Assembly: GCA_963969345.1 (NCBI GenBank) | Contig: OZ017769.1 | Location: forward strand, 5,149,725 to 5,213,724 | Source of the DNA: Turbatrix aceti | Taxonomy: Eukaryota; Nematoda; Chromadorea; Rhabditida; Panagrolaimidae | DNA: 64,000 bases | Direction of reading: 5' to 3' | Shown: positions 24,686 to 35,861 of the stretch, piece after piece | Layout of the letters: the number at the start of each line of letters is the position of its first letter | Position numbering within the stretch: position 1 is the stretch's first letter | Notes under the pieces: generated by a model | What the model was told of the DNA's origin: nothing | The model's input: the letters and a program-made list of their open reading frames with translations, nothing else | Databases searched by the model: none | Made by a program: the position numbers and the translations under genes

Positions 24686-24883
24686 ATGTGCGGCTGGACC
24701 GATCCCGAGGACGCCATCGAGGAGGAGATCACCATCAAGGGCAAGGAACTCGTCTACTTCAGCGTATTTTATCTCCTCGCCGTTATTGTGCTCCTCGTCT
24801 TCTACGAAGTCACCATGCCCGTCATCAACAATCCCAATTATCCGTTTTACAACAAAAAACCCGATTATACGTTCCACCATTGA
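24686..24883 (+). CDS. Small single-pass membrane protein, unknown function
   Basis: A 65-residue ORF, ATG at 24686, with AATAAA at 24950-24955. The N-terminus is acidic (MCGWTDPEDAIEEEITIKGK), followed by one strong membrane segment (YFSVFYLLAVIVLLVFYEV) and a short polar tail ending NPNYPFYNKKPDY. There is no signal-peptide-like start, so an N-in or N-out single-pass topology cannot be decided. I do not recognise the family. Reasons to believe it is real: good codon use, a TM segment in the middle, a compact transcript with its own polyadenylation signal, and a position between two well-defined genes. The ORF can be extended upstream without a stop, but there is no nearer ATG in frame with a better context. 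Confidence 0.65.
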   Translation: MCGWTDPEDAIEEEITIKGKELVYFSVFYLLAVIVLLVFYEVTMPVINNPNYPFYNKKPDYTFHH

Positions 24884-24997
24884 AAATGTCCCTGTTTTTC
24901 TGTAAAAAACCCGGAAATCATGCTTTTTGTAAAAGTTAATGTATGTAATAATAAATTTTTTGGACACAACCAACCGTTTGTTTGTTTGTTTGTTTAT

Positions 24998-25528
24998 TCA
25001 TTCGTCCTCCTCATCGCCAAAACTGAGCATCTTGGTGTTCTGCTTTTTCTGGATGTCCGCGTCCCGTTTTCTTTCGGCTTCGATGCGCAGGGTTTTGTCC
25101 TTGGGTTTCCCGCCATCGTCGTCATCGGCTTCTTCTTCCCCGTCCTCAGCTTTCCTCTTGGCAGGCTTCTTGAACGTGATCTGCCGGCTCTCGATGAGCT
25201 TTTTGTCGTCCTCGGCGCGTTTTCTCTTCACCTCTTCGTCGTACTCCTCCTGCGTGAGATCGGTCGCCGAATCCAGCACCACGACCTGGGGCTGGTCTTC
25301 CTTGAGGTTTCGGACGTCGTCTTCCTCGCGTGCCTCAGCCAGAGTCTGGCGCTGCTCGGGGGCGAATTTGTCGTCGATCGTCGTCTCGCGGTACCCCATT
25401 TTGGCCTTCATCTCCCGGATGAATGCCGGCTCGCCCTTGTCGACGAATCGGATGCTCTGGCGTTGCTGGTAGTTGAGTGGCTTGTCTTTCGACGGCGGTT
25501 TGCTGCCCGAAGGCCCTCGGCCGCCCAT
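24998..25528 (-). CDS. KIAA1143 homologue (DUF4604 family)
   Basis: A single-exon ORF of 176 residues, ATG at 25528. An ATG three codons upstream is inside the probable trans-splice acceptor (TTTTTTGTACAG, then G and the ATG), so the shorter start is chosen. The family marks are QRQSIRFVDKGEPAFIREMK, with GYRE shortly after, the phrase DQPQVVVLDSATDLTQEEYD and a C-terminus ending MLSFGDEEDE. Human KIAA1143 has the same order (SYVRPAEPAF, QPQVVVL, LLSFDNEDE). The protein is small, charged and probably nuclear; its function is unknown. It starts only ~175 bases downstream of the lsm-6 stop codon on the same strand, typical nematode operon spacing. Confidence 0.85.
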   Translation of the reverse strand: MGGRGPSGSKPPSKDKPLNYQQRQSIRFVDKGEPAFIREMKAKMGYRETTIDDKFAPEQRQTLAEAREEDDVRNLKEDQPQVVVLDSATDLTQEEYDEEVKRKRAEDDKKLIESRQITFKKPAKRKAEDGEEEADDDDGGKPKDKTLRIEAERKRDADIQKKQNTKMLSFGDEEDE

Positions 25529-25702
25529 CCTGTACAAAAAACCAAAAAATACAGTTCAATCCAAAAAAAACACTCAAAACATAAAAAAAGTACTCTGTGA
25601 ATCAGAAATCAGTGAAATCCACTTCCCAAAAGTCCGGAGAATATTTTACTCATCAAAAATTCACAAATAGCAAAAAATAAAACCGCACAACGGAACAGAG
25701 AA

Positions 25703-25996
25703 TCATCGACGAACGGTGCTGATATAGTACACTGAAAAAAACGACGTAAAAAACCGGAAAAGTCTAAAAAAAGAAAAAAACGTACCACTGTTGCCGCGAA
25801 TGAACGCGTCTCCAAACTTGTTCTTGAGTTGGCCGTGCTGGTACTCCTCGGTCTGTTCGAGAGCGATGTTCATGAAGCCATCGAGGCAGGACAGAATGCC
25901 TCGGTAGTCGGTGCCATTGGTCAGCTTCACGACTACCGGCTTGCCGACAATAGTCTTCAGAAATTCGTTCGGGTTTTGTCGCTTCGCTGCAGACAT
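25703..25996 (-). CDS. lsm-6: U6 snRNA-associated Sm-like protein LSm6
   Basis: Minus-strand exons 25996-25786 and 25731-25703 encode 79 residues, split by a 54-base intron (25732-25785). The sequence is almost a textbook LSm6: NEFLKTIVGKPVVVKLTNG, DYRGILSCLDGFMNIALEQ, GQLKNKFGDAFIRGN and, after the intron, VYYIST. LSm6 is part of the heteroheptameric LSm1-7 ring in mRNA decay and the LSm2-8 ring on U6 snRNA. The Sm1 and Sm2 motifs are complete. It is the probable first gene of a two-gene operon with the KIAA1143 homologue. Confidence 0.97.
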   Translation of the reverse strand: MSAAKRQNPNEFLKTIVGKPVVVKLTNGTDYRGILSCLDGFMNIALEQTEEYQHGQLKNKFGDAFIRGNSGTFFSFFRLFRFFTSFFSVYYISTVRR

Positions 25997-26397
25997 GATA
26001 GACGGCAGCAGAAAAGTGAAATACTCCTGTCCTCTGTTTCGACCAAGAACAAAACAAACGCGCAGAAAAGCGTGCGCACGTTCGCCGTGAGACCACAAAA
26101 AAACTTTTCACTCGAACACCAAAAATCGCGATTTTCCTTCGAGGCCAATTCAATTCGTTTTTCATCCACCGAAAGAGTATAACCTGCCATCCAGCAGCCC
26201 CCGTTCAACTCCCAGCCCTTTGAGAATCAACCCCAAAACCATCACAAAATAAAGAAAAAAAGTTTATTGTCAAAGAAAACAAAAAACTCAGTAAACAACC
26301 ACTTATACGTTGAAACAATCAGCAATCAAAGTCCAATTACAAAAAAAAACAATTGATGTAGATGAATTGATCAGAAGAGAGTTCGACGACAAGACTC
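25997..26397. other. Spacer between lsm-6 and rpl-41 copy 1
   Basis: Contains the lsm-6 promoter on the left and the 3' untranslated region of the minus-strand rpl-41 copy on the right (TTTATT near 26260-26265 is AATAAA on the minus strand). Nothing else is recognised. Confidence 0.4.
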
Positions 26398-26466
26398 TTA
26401 TTTCTTGGCCTGACGGCGCTTACGCTTCAGCTTACGCATTCTCTTCTTACGCCACTTGGCACGCAT
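26398..26466 (-). CDS. rpl-41: Ribosomal protein eL41 (RPL41), copy 1
   Basis: A 22-codon ORF, too short for standard ORF searches. It reads MRAKWRKKRMRKLKR then KRRQAKK and a TAA stop. eL41 is the tiny Arg/Lys helix bridging the large and small ribosomal subunits. The nematode and vertebrate proteins are about 25 residues, so the C-terminus is slightly short. It encodes exactly the same peptide as the plus-strand copy at 27145 but differs at synonymous sites (for example AGA versus CGT, GCC versus GCT), which indicates that both copies are under coding constraint. Confidence 0.92.
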   Translation of the reverse strand: MRAKWRKKRMRKLKRKRRQAKK

Positions 26467-27144
26467 GTCGACGATTCAGTTCGGTTACAATTACGAGATG
26501 TTCTGTAATAAAAAGGATTGAACATCTGTTACAAAAGCAGGTCCGATGTTACAAGAAAAAAACACGTTCCACGTTCATAAAAATCATAATATCAGTTATT
26601 GGAAAAAAATCGATAACAAACAATTGCGGTGATACGTCACACAGCATTCATCGGATCAGGCAACCGTGTTAGAAGTCAAAACATGACTTCTGAATCCGTA
26701 TGAAAGAATAAAAAATGGCAAAATATTGACAGCAAAATGAAAAAAGGCGATGCAACTAAAAAAAGAAGAGAATACGTGACGATTTTTGGGAACAAACAAG
26801 AGCGTTCCTGCGTGCGCACTGAAGCTTTCCATAGCGAATTCAAGTACTGTCGTTTACGTTGCGGAGATGTGTTCGCTGTTGGCTTCACTTGTATCTTTCT
26901 TGCTGCTTTTTCTCCGTTGATGCCGGTCGTTTTGTTATTTTTTGATATCCGTGTATTATTAGTTCATCCGCGATGTCTTATACGACTGTTAGCGGGTATA
27001 TCTGTGGTTGTTTTTGTGTTTTTACGGGTTTTGCGGGCCCCTTTTATTCGTGCTCTCCTTTTTTTTCCAATTTTTTGCTTATTCGAGTTTTTGATAATCA
27101 TTTTTGCTTTTTTTAGTTTCACTTATTGGCTCAAACTCTGAAAT
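26467..27144. other. Head-to-head spacer between the two rpl-41 copies
   Basis: About 680 AT-rich bases between divergently transcribed rpl-41 copies, so it must contain both promoters. Possible leader introns: on the minus strand TTTTTATTACAG about 35-50 bases before the ATG, and on the plus strand CTTTTTTTAG about 30 bases before the ATG. The spacer halves are not obviously similar to each other. Confidence 0.5.
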
Positions 27145-27213
27145 CATGCGTGCTAAGTGGCGTAAGAAGCGTATGCGTAAGCTGAAGCGTAAGCGTCGTC
27201 AGGCCAAGAAATA
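27145..27213 (+). CDS. rpl-41: Ribosomal protein eL41 (RPL41), copy 2
   Basis: A 22-codon ORF encoding the same peptide as copy 1 (MRAKWRKKRMRKLKR...). It is preceded by a CTTTTTTTAG acceptor 30 bases upstream, suggesting a leader intron or trans-splice site. AATAAA-like signals occur at about 27455-27470 (AATAATAAATATAAAA), a plausible polyadenylation site. Sequence outside the coding region is not similar to copy 1, so the duplication is old or only the coding part is constrained. Confidence 0.92.
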
Positions 27214-27707
27214 AGCGTTTTGCCGGATCACCTTTGTACGTTTTTGGGCAGCTCATTGACGGCATCCAGGACAAGGGTATTCGTTGCTTCATCTACTTGA
27301 TTCTTTGCGGTTTGTTATTTGTTTTTATGAAAAAATTGTCTTCAATTTCAATATTTTTTCAGGTGCGTTTTTATTGGATTGCCGACCGGCGTCTTGTCCC
27401 GACAACATGTGCATTGGTGAATTGTTGTTGTTGCCTCCTTCTAATTTTCGTAAAATAATAAATATAAAATATAGTCGCTTCTGTAAAAGGAAGGTTGGTC
27501 ATTTATGAACACCTGAAGGGACAACTTTGACAGGTTGATGGCGCGCGTCGCGTCGACTGTGAAATCCGAGTGGTCAACGAACGCAAGCGCTGACGCGTGT
27601 TTGTTAGCCTTCCGTAAGACCAGAAGACGCTATGATCGCTGCGGGCCGCCGCACTGTGACACCTTGTGGGGTCGGATTACGTGGGATTGCTTTTGACGCC
27701 TTTGCAG

Positions 27708-30593
27708 GTGAAAGAAAGGAGCAACAACTCTCAAAAAGGTGAAGGAAGACCGGTCGCGACTCGTGGTCCATCTCCTTCGCCAAGGCTGCAGTCGCGGCTA
27801 ACATCCGAGCTTAATACGCTTCAGATTGCGATGTGTCGTGTGCGGGACAATAAAGGTTGATCTCTGAGAGCCTGCGATCGTCTTCAGTTACCGTCTTCCT
27901 GCCAACTGACCACTTGGGACGAAATCGCGCGAAAGCCGCTTCTCCTGAAATCCTTGATTTTTATAGACACTTATGAAAAAGCTCTCAATCTGAGCGCGAA
28001 CGAAACGATACAACCGAGTATCGGAGGAGATATTGGTTGGATAACAACAAATCTCTCTAAACTGAGTTGTTGCGAGCGAAAAACGAAAAATTACCCTAAT
28101 TCAACGAAAATATCGTAATTTGCGATCATGATAGCTAATGCCAGAAGCGGAGCGATCGTAACAGGTGAGTGAGGTCTTAACTGGAAAATTTGGGGTCAAA
28201 ATGTAATAAAAACTAACAAAGTCTACCGTAACGAAGTATCGTTACTCTTTGGAATCTTCTTTGACACTTTTGCGATCGTTACTCCGATCGTTGTCGGACC
28301 GGACCCAAACTGTTTTTGTGATTAATCGTAGCCTACAATTTGTGAGGTATTACATTTCATCTGGTTCTTTTCCGTTTTTTATTGGGGTGATGTATCGCAT
28401 TGCATTTCCGTTTCTTCTTGTTGTCTCTGATTTATTTATTTGGACTTCCTTTCAGCCACCCGACGATCGCTCATCGATGCACCGCCGTGCCTAGCAGTGC
28501 TACAGACCGAATTTGTGCCTGTCGAAGTCTATCTACACCGAATATTGGCATTTGCTGAACACCGGTCTCCCGCCTTGAGGCACCGAATGTCGACCGGTGC
28601 CCGTCGACGCCATCACTCACTACCCTTTCGAGGATGCGGGGATGTGCAGCTGGACTATTACAACACCCCGGTGGCCATCACTTTTGACCAGTCTCGCGTC
28701 ATTCTCGATAATTTTGGTTGGTTGTTGTCACTTTTTTTTCTTCTCCGGGCGGGTGGGCATATTGGTGTTCTCACCTGGTTGGTTTACATGCATGGCTAAC
28801 TAGTTGCTTCCCTTCTTCCTTTGTTAGATTATGATATATGATTCTTTTAGCAGTTTTTTAGTGTAAATGCATGTTTTTTATTTTTGAGATTCAAGATTTC
28901 TCCATACTGGATTTTTTACCACCAGAATTGGTCAAAAAACGCATTACACATGCTTTAGCGTATTTCTTTGATTTACAAAGCCCGGACTTGCTTTCTCCCG
29001 TACGTACCTGTGTTGGTCTAGAATTTCTGAAAAAAAAATTTACTCTTTGCTATAAGTTGTAGCGTCGTTTGTACCGCCTCTTTCTTCACACGCAATAATG
29101 AGTGAAGTGCTTTGTCGAAACTGCGGTTAATTTTTTTTTTGTTTTGTGCCTGCTGGAAGTTTTTCTAGCTATCAATCAAAGAGCACGTTGCACTTTTTTC
29201 ATGATCGGAAGCGTATCACTTACAGTCGGAAAACTTCCTGCATTCATTCCACTCTTTTTGCTATTGTTGTCGTGGTTTCCCGATTTCGTTGCCCTAGGCG
29301 GGGTTAATAGTTGGATAATCGGGTACTCAATTTTTGAACAAGTTTGTTTCTTATTTAAAAAAAAACCTTTACGTTTCTATTATTTCAGTTTAAAAAAAAA
29401 TTGTCTAGCGCCCTCCCACGTTGACGCACAAAAAAAAATTCTTCAAAGCTTCGGTTTCGTGGGGCGTCGCGTTTCACAAATTACAAATTATTTCCGCCTG
29501 TGCACCGCTTAAACGATGCTTGCTGAAAAAAGTAGCGTTTTTTGGCGCTTCAACCGGTGATTATCCAACGTCTGATGATGTCCTTTTGTCGGGGTGGTGT
29601 CAACGTCGGTGCCATGGCAACGACGTCGACGACGTGTTTTAGTCCAGGGTCGTCTTCCGCGGTAAGCCGCCAGCCTGTCCTTTGCCTCCCGTCTTCCTGT
29701 TACAAAATGCACAACTTTTTTTTCCTTGCGTTTATTTTCTTGTCAAAAAAAAGAGGGTGCAATGTTACTTGAGCATTTTTCATTTCAGCTAAACCCCCTT
29801 TTTTGCTGACAGCCAACTTTCGGACAGTTCTAACACCTCTGAAACTTTTGACCTTGTCGGATACGGTAAACCGCCGTATACGCCTTTGGTGTCTGATGTG
29901 AAATAATTCATTTTGGTACCATTAAATTTGGCAGCCTCTGTCTGCATTACGACCCTTTTTGGACACCGAAATTGTTGTTTACCACCGTTTACGTCAGACG
30001 GGTCGGGTCCTGTGGTCATTTTTTATTCGACAACTTCAACTTTTTTTTTGGCGCAAAGGACAATGACAAACGACATCTTTGGGGGTTGTGGCAAATTTGG
30101 CGACAAGAGGCCATTGTAGACTTTACTTCAAAAGGACCGTTAGCGACTAAATTTTCACGCTGAACGGACAAATAGATTTCAGCAGCAGCATTATATGCGC
30201 CTTATAACACCTGTTTTTATGCCTGCTGTATTTATTTATTTATTTTGAGGAGATTCGCGTGCGGTAAAATCCCTGATTCCGATGTTTCTGAATTTATTCT
30301 AGCGCGATTACTCACCCGTGTTTATTAACGCATCTCGATCCATTTTTTCTCTAGGTAAAAAAATAGTGGCGATTTTGGATCGTCATTTTGTCAGCCCTGG
30401 AGTCAACTCCGCCGACAATTGATCCCTTGGATGACCTTCATGATTTTCTTGCGTACGGTACGTTGATTTGGATTGTCTTGTAGAATTAATACTTTTGTAA
30501 GTTGATTTGACTTACATACTTGTTTGCTTTTCCACAGAACTGGGCGAACGCGTCTCTCTTCCTCCTCCCTGCGCAGCAAATCGAGAAGCGTGA
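27708..30593 (+). other. Chain of phase-compatible exon-like segments, possible unknown gene
   Basis: Candidate exons: 27708-27855, 28456-28716, 29789-29865, 29935-30001, 30395-30457, 30538-30593 (ending TGA). Each follows an AG acceptor, most with a pyrimidine tract, and each but the last ends before GT. Intron phases agree along the chain (0/1, 1/1, 1/0, 0/1, 1/1). The longest segment is open for 87 codons. The predicted product includes LQSRLTSELNTLQIAMCRVR, VQLDYYNTPVAITFDQSRVI and LESTPPTIDPLDDLHDFLAY. No family is recognised and no start codon was found. Short segments are open by chance fairly often, so this is tentative. Confidence 0.25.
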
Positions 30594-33500
30594 CTTGTAC
30601 CTAAACTGTGTTTTTCGTGTTTTCTGCAACTTTTCATACATCTTTTCAACATGCACAGTTTTTAAAGATACGCAGCTCCTGTGCCTGTCTGTCTCAAAAA
30701 AGATGGGTAAAATCCTATTGTTTGCTACTCTGGGGCTTCTGTTTTTGAGCCACGGGGAACGAATGAACAATGTTTCGGAGACAGACGACTACTATTCATA
30801 CGTGTTTGCTTTTTCAAAATATTTTGGTTGCATGCCGAATTTGACTTTTGATGCAGTCAAGCGGCTAAACCAAAGCTCTCTTTCGTGGTTCGTGGGAAGG
30901 AAAAACGAACGTGGGCATACATGATGGTCAGCATTTTTGACGAGGCTTGCGTGTGATATTGCATGAGCAGAAGCAGACGCGTGACACCTGTGCACCTGTT
31001 TGTACACACTGTCAAACGCTGATGACTGCCGGATATTCATTTTCCTCAGGCTAAACCCCGCACTTTTTTGAATTACGGTGTTGCGCAAATGGATTACGTG
31101 AGGTGACAGTCATCCGTCGTTTTATGGATTTAGAAAAAATACTTTGTAATGCCGGTTTGTCGCGTCGTAATCCCAAATATTTAGAATAGAATGCAATGCG
31201 AAAGTCCTATTCAAACATGATAGAATGAATTGAAAATATGTTTTTTTTTCGTTTTTTAACCATTAAAAGTTACGGTATACACAGTCAAAAAAAGTTTTAG
31301 GGTTTTTTATAATATTTCATTTTTGACAAGCAAATCATGCGGCCATGGAGACAGTCTAGGTGAATGTGGAGGCGAAGGGGACATGCGAAAAAAAAGGGTA
31401 TAAAGAATAATGTTATGGCACCTAACGGACGTCAATTGCCGCAACATTGGTACCTTGTGTCCTCATTATCCGGGGACATGTTACTTTTCTGACTACTTTT
31501 GACCCTTTGGATTTGAGATCAAAACAGAACAAACAGCGCAAGGATATCTTTCGAAAAAGTAATTTAGCTACAACGAGTCAGCATTTTTTTAAGTGGCCGG
31601 ATTGCGACCCCGTCGAAAGTGATTGTTTTCGAGTGGGTACCTGGTTTGAGCTTTTAGAGAGATCAATTTTTTTATTTTACAATTGCGCACGCGCGTATGT
31701 ACACGCACGTACCATGTTTTTTTGATCACTTCACTGAGTTTACTTTTTGGTAAGTTAAAGGATGTTTCACTGAATTACGCCGGAGGGTTTCCGACTGATT
31801 TGTTCGAATTAGTAATGGCTTGTGTTTGGTGGTAAACAAATTAGGCTTCTCAACTTTTTACGAGTTACATCGGCAGACTTGCATTCGGTTTTCGTGTTGA
31901 TGGAAGTCTGCCATGTTTTTAGATATCGGCGGTAAACTATTCATGTGCCCAGTCATTCATTAATTTATGGTCCATGGTCATATAATATAGTCTTTGGCCA
32001 TTCATCTCCCTCTCCAGCTATTTATCGCACGCATGCCACACTGTCCAGCTGCTGTCGTTGCGGCCGTTCCAAAACCAGTGGTCGCTCCTCTGGGAGACTC
32101 GCAAGCTGCATTCCAACGTTTTCAGCAGCTCCGCATCTATGAGGTTGAGAGCGTCTTGTCTTGCATCTTCATCCCCAGCGAGTCATGCGCTGGCGTTGCA
32201 TCCGAGCACCCTGCTGCGTACGGCATCGCCGCTTATTTGGCTTCACTCGTCGTCTTACATGTGCTTTTTTTGTGCAAACGCTTTTAAAAAAAGTGAGGCA
32301 ATGCCTGCCTTTTTGGGCAGTTCTGTTCCACTTTTCTTCTTCTTCCTCTGGATACGATCGATATAGCTATTTTTCGAGGGGGCAAACAAAGTTGCCTTTG
32401 AGTTCCCGCCAACTGAGGCGCTGCGCTGATGTTTTAGTTTAGTTATGTGGTCTGTCTTTTTTTCCTAGTTCGCATCGAATCGGTTGTCGCATTGAGCAAC
32501 GCCACATTTTTTCAATCTGTTGTCTATTGACTTACTGTTTATCCGTTCGTACCAGTCTTTTTTTCTGCCAATTGTAGATGGGCTTTCATCCGAAACTTGG
32601 GGGATACGACTCTTCAAAGTGGCGTTTCCTTCCTGTCTATTCGATCGGGAATCGGGGTGTTTAACTAGTGATATGGAGTGTATTTCAAACACCCACTCCT
32701 CGAAAGAGGAAAACGACCAAGTGTATACCTTTCATGCTTGCTTGTCGCTCTTGTTTTTTCTTTTTACCATTCTGGTTGTAAACTCTCCTTAACCGGCTAT
32801 CAGAAAAAAATAATTGCACACGGGTTTGTTTTGTTGATTGTGTGTTCTCTGTCTTTGGTTGATCATGCATGCATGCGCGGTCTGTTCGTCAGACAAGCGT
32901 AACCACCAACCAGGTGATCTTGCCCATTTTTATAGTTCCCAGTGAGTTTTATTTTTAGCACATTTTAAATATCTACTTATCCGTCTTGAAATGGGAGTTC
33001 AGTTCCATTTTGTTGACGACGATCAGACCAATTTGTCCTTCTGACTATTAAATGTTCCTCATACTGCACCCAACCGTGATACGCCTTTGATCCCGGTCGT
33101 AGTATCGTTGGACGGGTTTGCCTCCTCTTCTCTCGAGTCGAGCAACATCGACGACAACGATCAACGAGGAACGACTCAATTTACCTCTCATCTCCTGTCT
33201 TGGGGGGGCTGACGATTAGGACTGACAACCTCGTCAATTTTCGTGTAGTAGCACTTTGATAATGGCAGCTGTTGTTTCGGGACATTGCCTATTGCCTTAC
33301 GTTTGTTGCATTGTTTACTGGATCGTAAAATGTTATATTAATTCTGAAAAAGGTTTTAAAATCAAATGAAATCGCGAGAAGGGATTACCTTGTATTTAAA
33401 TAATTCCGAGTCAGACGTTCGACGTATGTATCCTACCTTTGACATTGACATTGTTTGCTTGCTTTCTTCCCCCCGCTAACTTATACAAGATGGAACATGC

Positions 33501-35541
33501 GCAAACTAACTCTGCACGCGTCCTCACTTATCTTTTTTGCGCAAAGTGAAATTGATTTGTCTATGAACTTGCTAGCATTTGTTGTTGTTGTTACGCACTG
33601 GCAATTGCAATTGCCTTTCGGGCTAAATAATGAGTGTCGTTGCGTTGCTGATGTTGGGGCTTTTTTTATAGAGCAAAAACGGGCGTTTGTGTGTTTATTT
33701 TATGCACCTTTATCATGTTATGGAATTCTATGAAAAAAATGTGATTGAAATTGCTCGCATGATTTCTTTTTACAAATCTCTGCTGCCTGTGAGATAAGCG
33801 TACGATGAACCATTTTTTTTCACGGAAATTGCGTCTTCCGTTGGTGTCCTCTGCTGATATTTTTTTTATCAAAATAGGGTCACGCCTATGATGCTGCTGC
33901 TGCGTGTGGACTGGACGTACTATGTAATTAATTCATTCATCTATCTAATTTTAATGAAACAGTCAGTGTTTTTGTAGTCTTTTATCTCTTTCAAAGGCGG
34001 AAGGAAGCGTTGCCGTTGTGCAAACAAGTGACATACATCTGTTTTTTATAGCATTCCATACTCTGAAAAATGTGTCCGCGTTTTTGCACATTTTTTGTTG
34101 TTTTTTGGCCCTAAAAAACAACTTTATACGTAAATGACTGACAATTGCTGTGAGTGATGCATCACCGGTGGAGCTGCGTCATTGCTTCCTGTCGTGCTGT
34201 GTGTAGACTGCGGGGTACCTACCAATCTTCGTAACAATAGTCATCGACACCTGAACTATTTGAAACAATCAATCAAATGTTGCCAACAGTCCAGCGTATT
34301 TTTTCACCGTAGATTCGTATATTTTTTTCACACTCGATCAAAATTGTGCAAAATGTCGTGAATGGCAGGATGGGCTGAGAACTTTTGTCTTAACAACGGA
34401 AATTTTTTTGAACATTGTAAAGGGCTTATTCCGCGACTGTGAGCGACTTTTCGCCAATTTTTGTCTTTTTGTCTATTGTGATAACCAACGAAGCACCGGG
34501 CATTAGTCATGATTGCATATGTACAAAGTACGCCCGCTGGGTCCGCTGATTTTACGGGTTTAAATCAGGGGTTTTAAAAAATTTGTCGAAGACGAAAAAG
34601 GAAACGTGATCGAGACACAACACGAATTGTGTGTGTATTCATTCCAGAGTTGTTTAATTTCTACACGCCTGATTTAAAAAAGGCGGCGCACATGCGAACA
34701 GCGTAGCGTGCTAATTGGCTTTGTTGCGTTTCTACCGACTTCAAGCCTGGGAGGTGAGGGGTTGTTGTTTCTTGTCAACTTTGATTTCTCCCCATCAAGT
34801 CACCTGTTTTTTTTTCGTTCAAAAACAGAGGCTTTTGATGTGTACATGATCGTGGCCTTTTTCCTCGTCAAAAATCACAGACATCTGACTTGTTGATTCG
34901 TTCTCGTTCTCCTGTCAGTGCCGAACTTGACGACGTCGTATCGTACTTATTAGTGCTCGATGATTCCCGGAAGGAGGAGAGTGTTCACTTCCAGCTCATT
35001 TTTTTATGGAAGGGGCGGCGGGTTGATTTAGAATTTACTACTTGGAACTGGATCCATTAGGGGTAATGATAACGTGCAGCGATGAGTACGAGTTTACGGT
35101 TTTTTTCCACTGTTTTTACGCGCCGACGATTGTTCGTTCGATCTTTTCATCGCTCTTTGAAAAGCGTGAAAAGCAAAGCAATTGCATACTCTTTTTTTAC
35201 ACCAGTCTGGTTGTTTTGACTCTTGAGGTGAGCACTTTCGCTGATGTCGACAACCTCTTTATCAAAGTCAAGCTCTTGCAAATCTCAGGATTGCTGCGGT
35301 CGGGATATTTGCTCCTTGCCGGAAGTCTGGTTGCATTGGGTGGGGGATGGGTTAAATTTCTTAGGGAGCCGAAATTGACTCCTCTAGGCTATCGAAATTA
35401 AGAAATGCGATTCAAAATTTTCTTAAAACTTTACGGATGATGGTGCAATCAAGCTGGAACAGCCACTTCTTGGACCAGCAGCAGCGGATTGAGCAAAAAG
35501 TCTGTTATTGTCTGTCTTCTGTTCTAGTGTCTTCCTTTGCA

Positions 35542-35756
35542 GGGTATCAAGTAGCACCTCTGACTTTTGGGCCTGCTCTTTTCTCGGAATTTCTGAGTGG
35601 GATTACGACGGTCAAGTCAGTCGATCTTGGCCCGAATTAAGCAGATTACAGCATCGTCTGGCGATTAAACTTGAACGATCTGAGCGAGCGTCTCTTGCGC
35701 AACAAATGCTTGAAAACTGCGCAAGATTTGTCGGATATGATCCATCTTTTGCGTAA
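35542..35756 (+). other. Exon-like terminal segment of an unknown gene
   Basis: Follows a good acceptor (CTTCCTTTGCAG) and stays open for about 71 codons to a TAA stop, with protein-like content: SEWDYDGQVSRSWPELSRLQ, then HRLAIKLERSERASLAQQML and a short end. A helix-forming charged stretch is visible. An upstream piece in compatible frame ends before GTCTGT. It lies about 100 bases before the first supported trak-1 exon, with a stop between, so it is not part of that exon. The evidence is only reading frame and splice signal. Confidence 0.25.
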
Positions 35757-35861
35757 CATTTTTGACCTTTGCCATGCTTTCTGTTTCAACTTGTCGTGAT
35801 TCCGGGGAAAAGGGGCGTGTTGTAGCACTAAAATTGAAACTTACGATTCCGTTTATTTTAG

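Larger units (their letters stand above)
27214..35861. other. 8.6 kb T-rich interval without a recognisable gene
   Basis: The plus strand is conspicuously T-rich, as expected of nematode introns transcribed rightwards, and codon-like GC-rich exons are absent. It could be a long intron or upstream region of trak-1, a separate plus-strand gene with unusual composition (see the fragments at 27708-30593 and 35542-35756), or non-coding RNA. I found no tRNA, rRNA, transposase or tandem repeat. TGCATG motifs occur near 28790, 28868 and 32866. A 73-codon ORF at 30703-30924 has a signal-peptide-like start but overlaps alternative exon readings. Confidence 0.5.

Noticed and set aside
27538..27613. Candidate first exon MARVASTVKSEW upstream of the exon-like chain
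   Set aside because: It ends in phase 1 before GTAAGA, whereas the segment at 27708 needs phase 0; joining them gives a stop within a few codons.
30703..30924. 73-codon ORF with signal-peptide-like start (MGKILLFATLGLLFLSHG)
   Set aside because: AT-rich, no conserved features and it overlaps alternative exon readings in the T-rich interval; a hydrophobic N-terminus arises easily in such sequence.
32037..32287. Open reading frame starting MPHCPAAVVAAV in the T-rich interval
   Set aside because: Its only donor would give a 35-base intron, too short for nematodes, and the continuation is not protein-like.
35042..35401. 119-codon ORF in the T-rich interval
   Set aside because: No ATG-supported start context, hydrophobic T-rich composition, and no matching splice partners.
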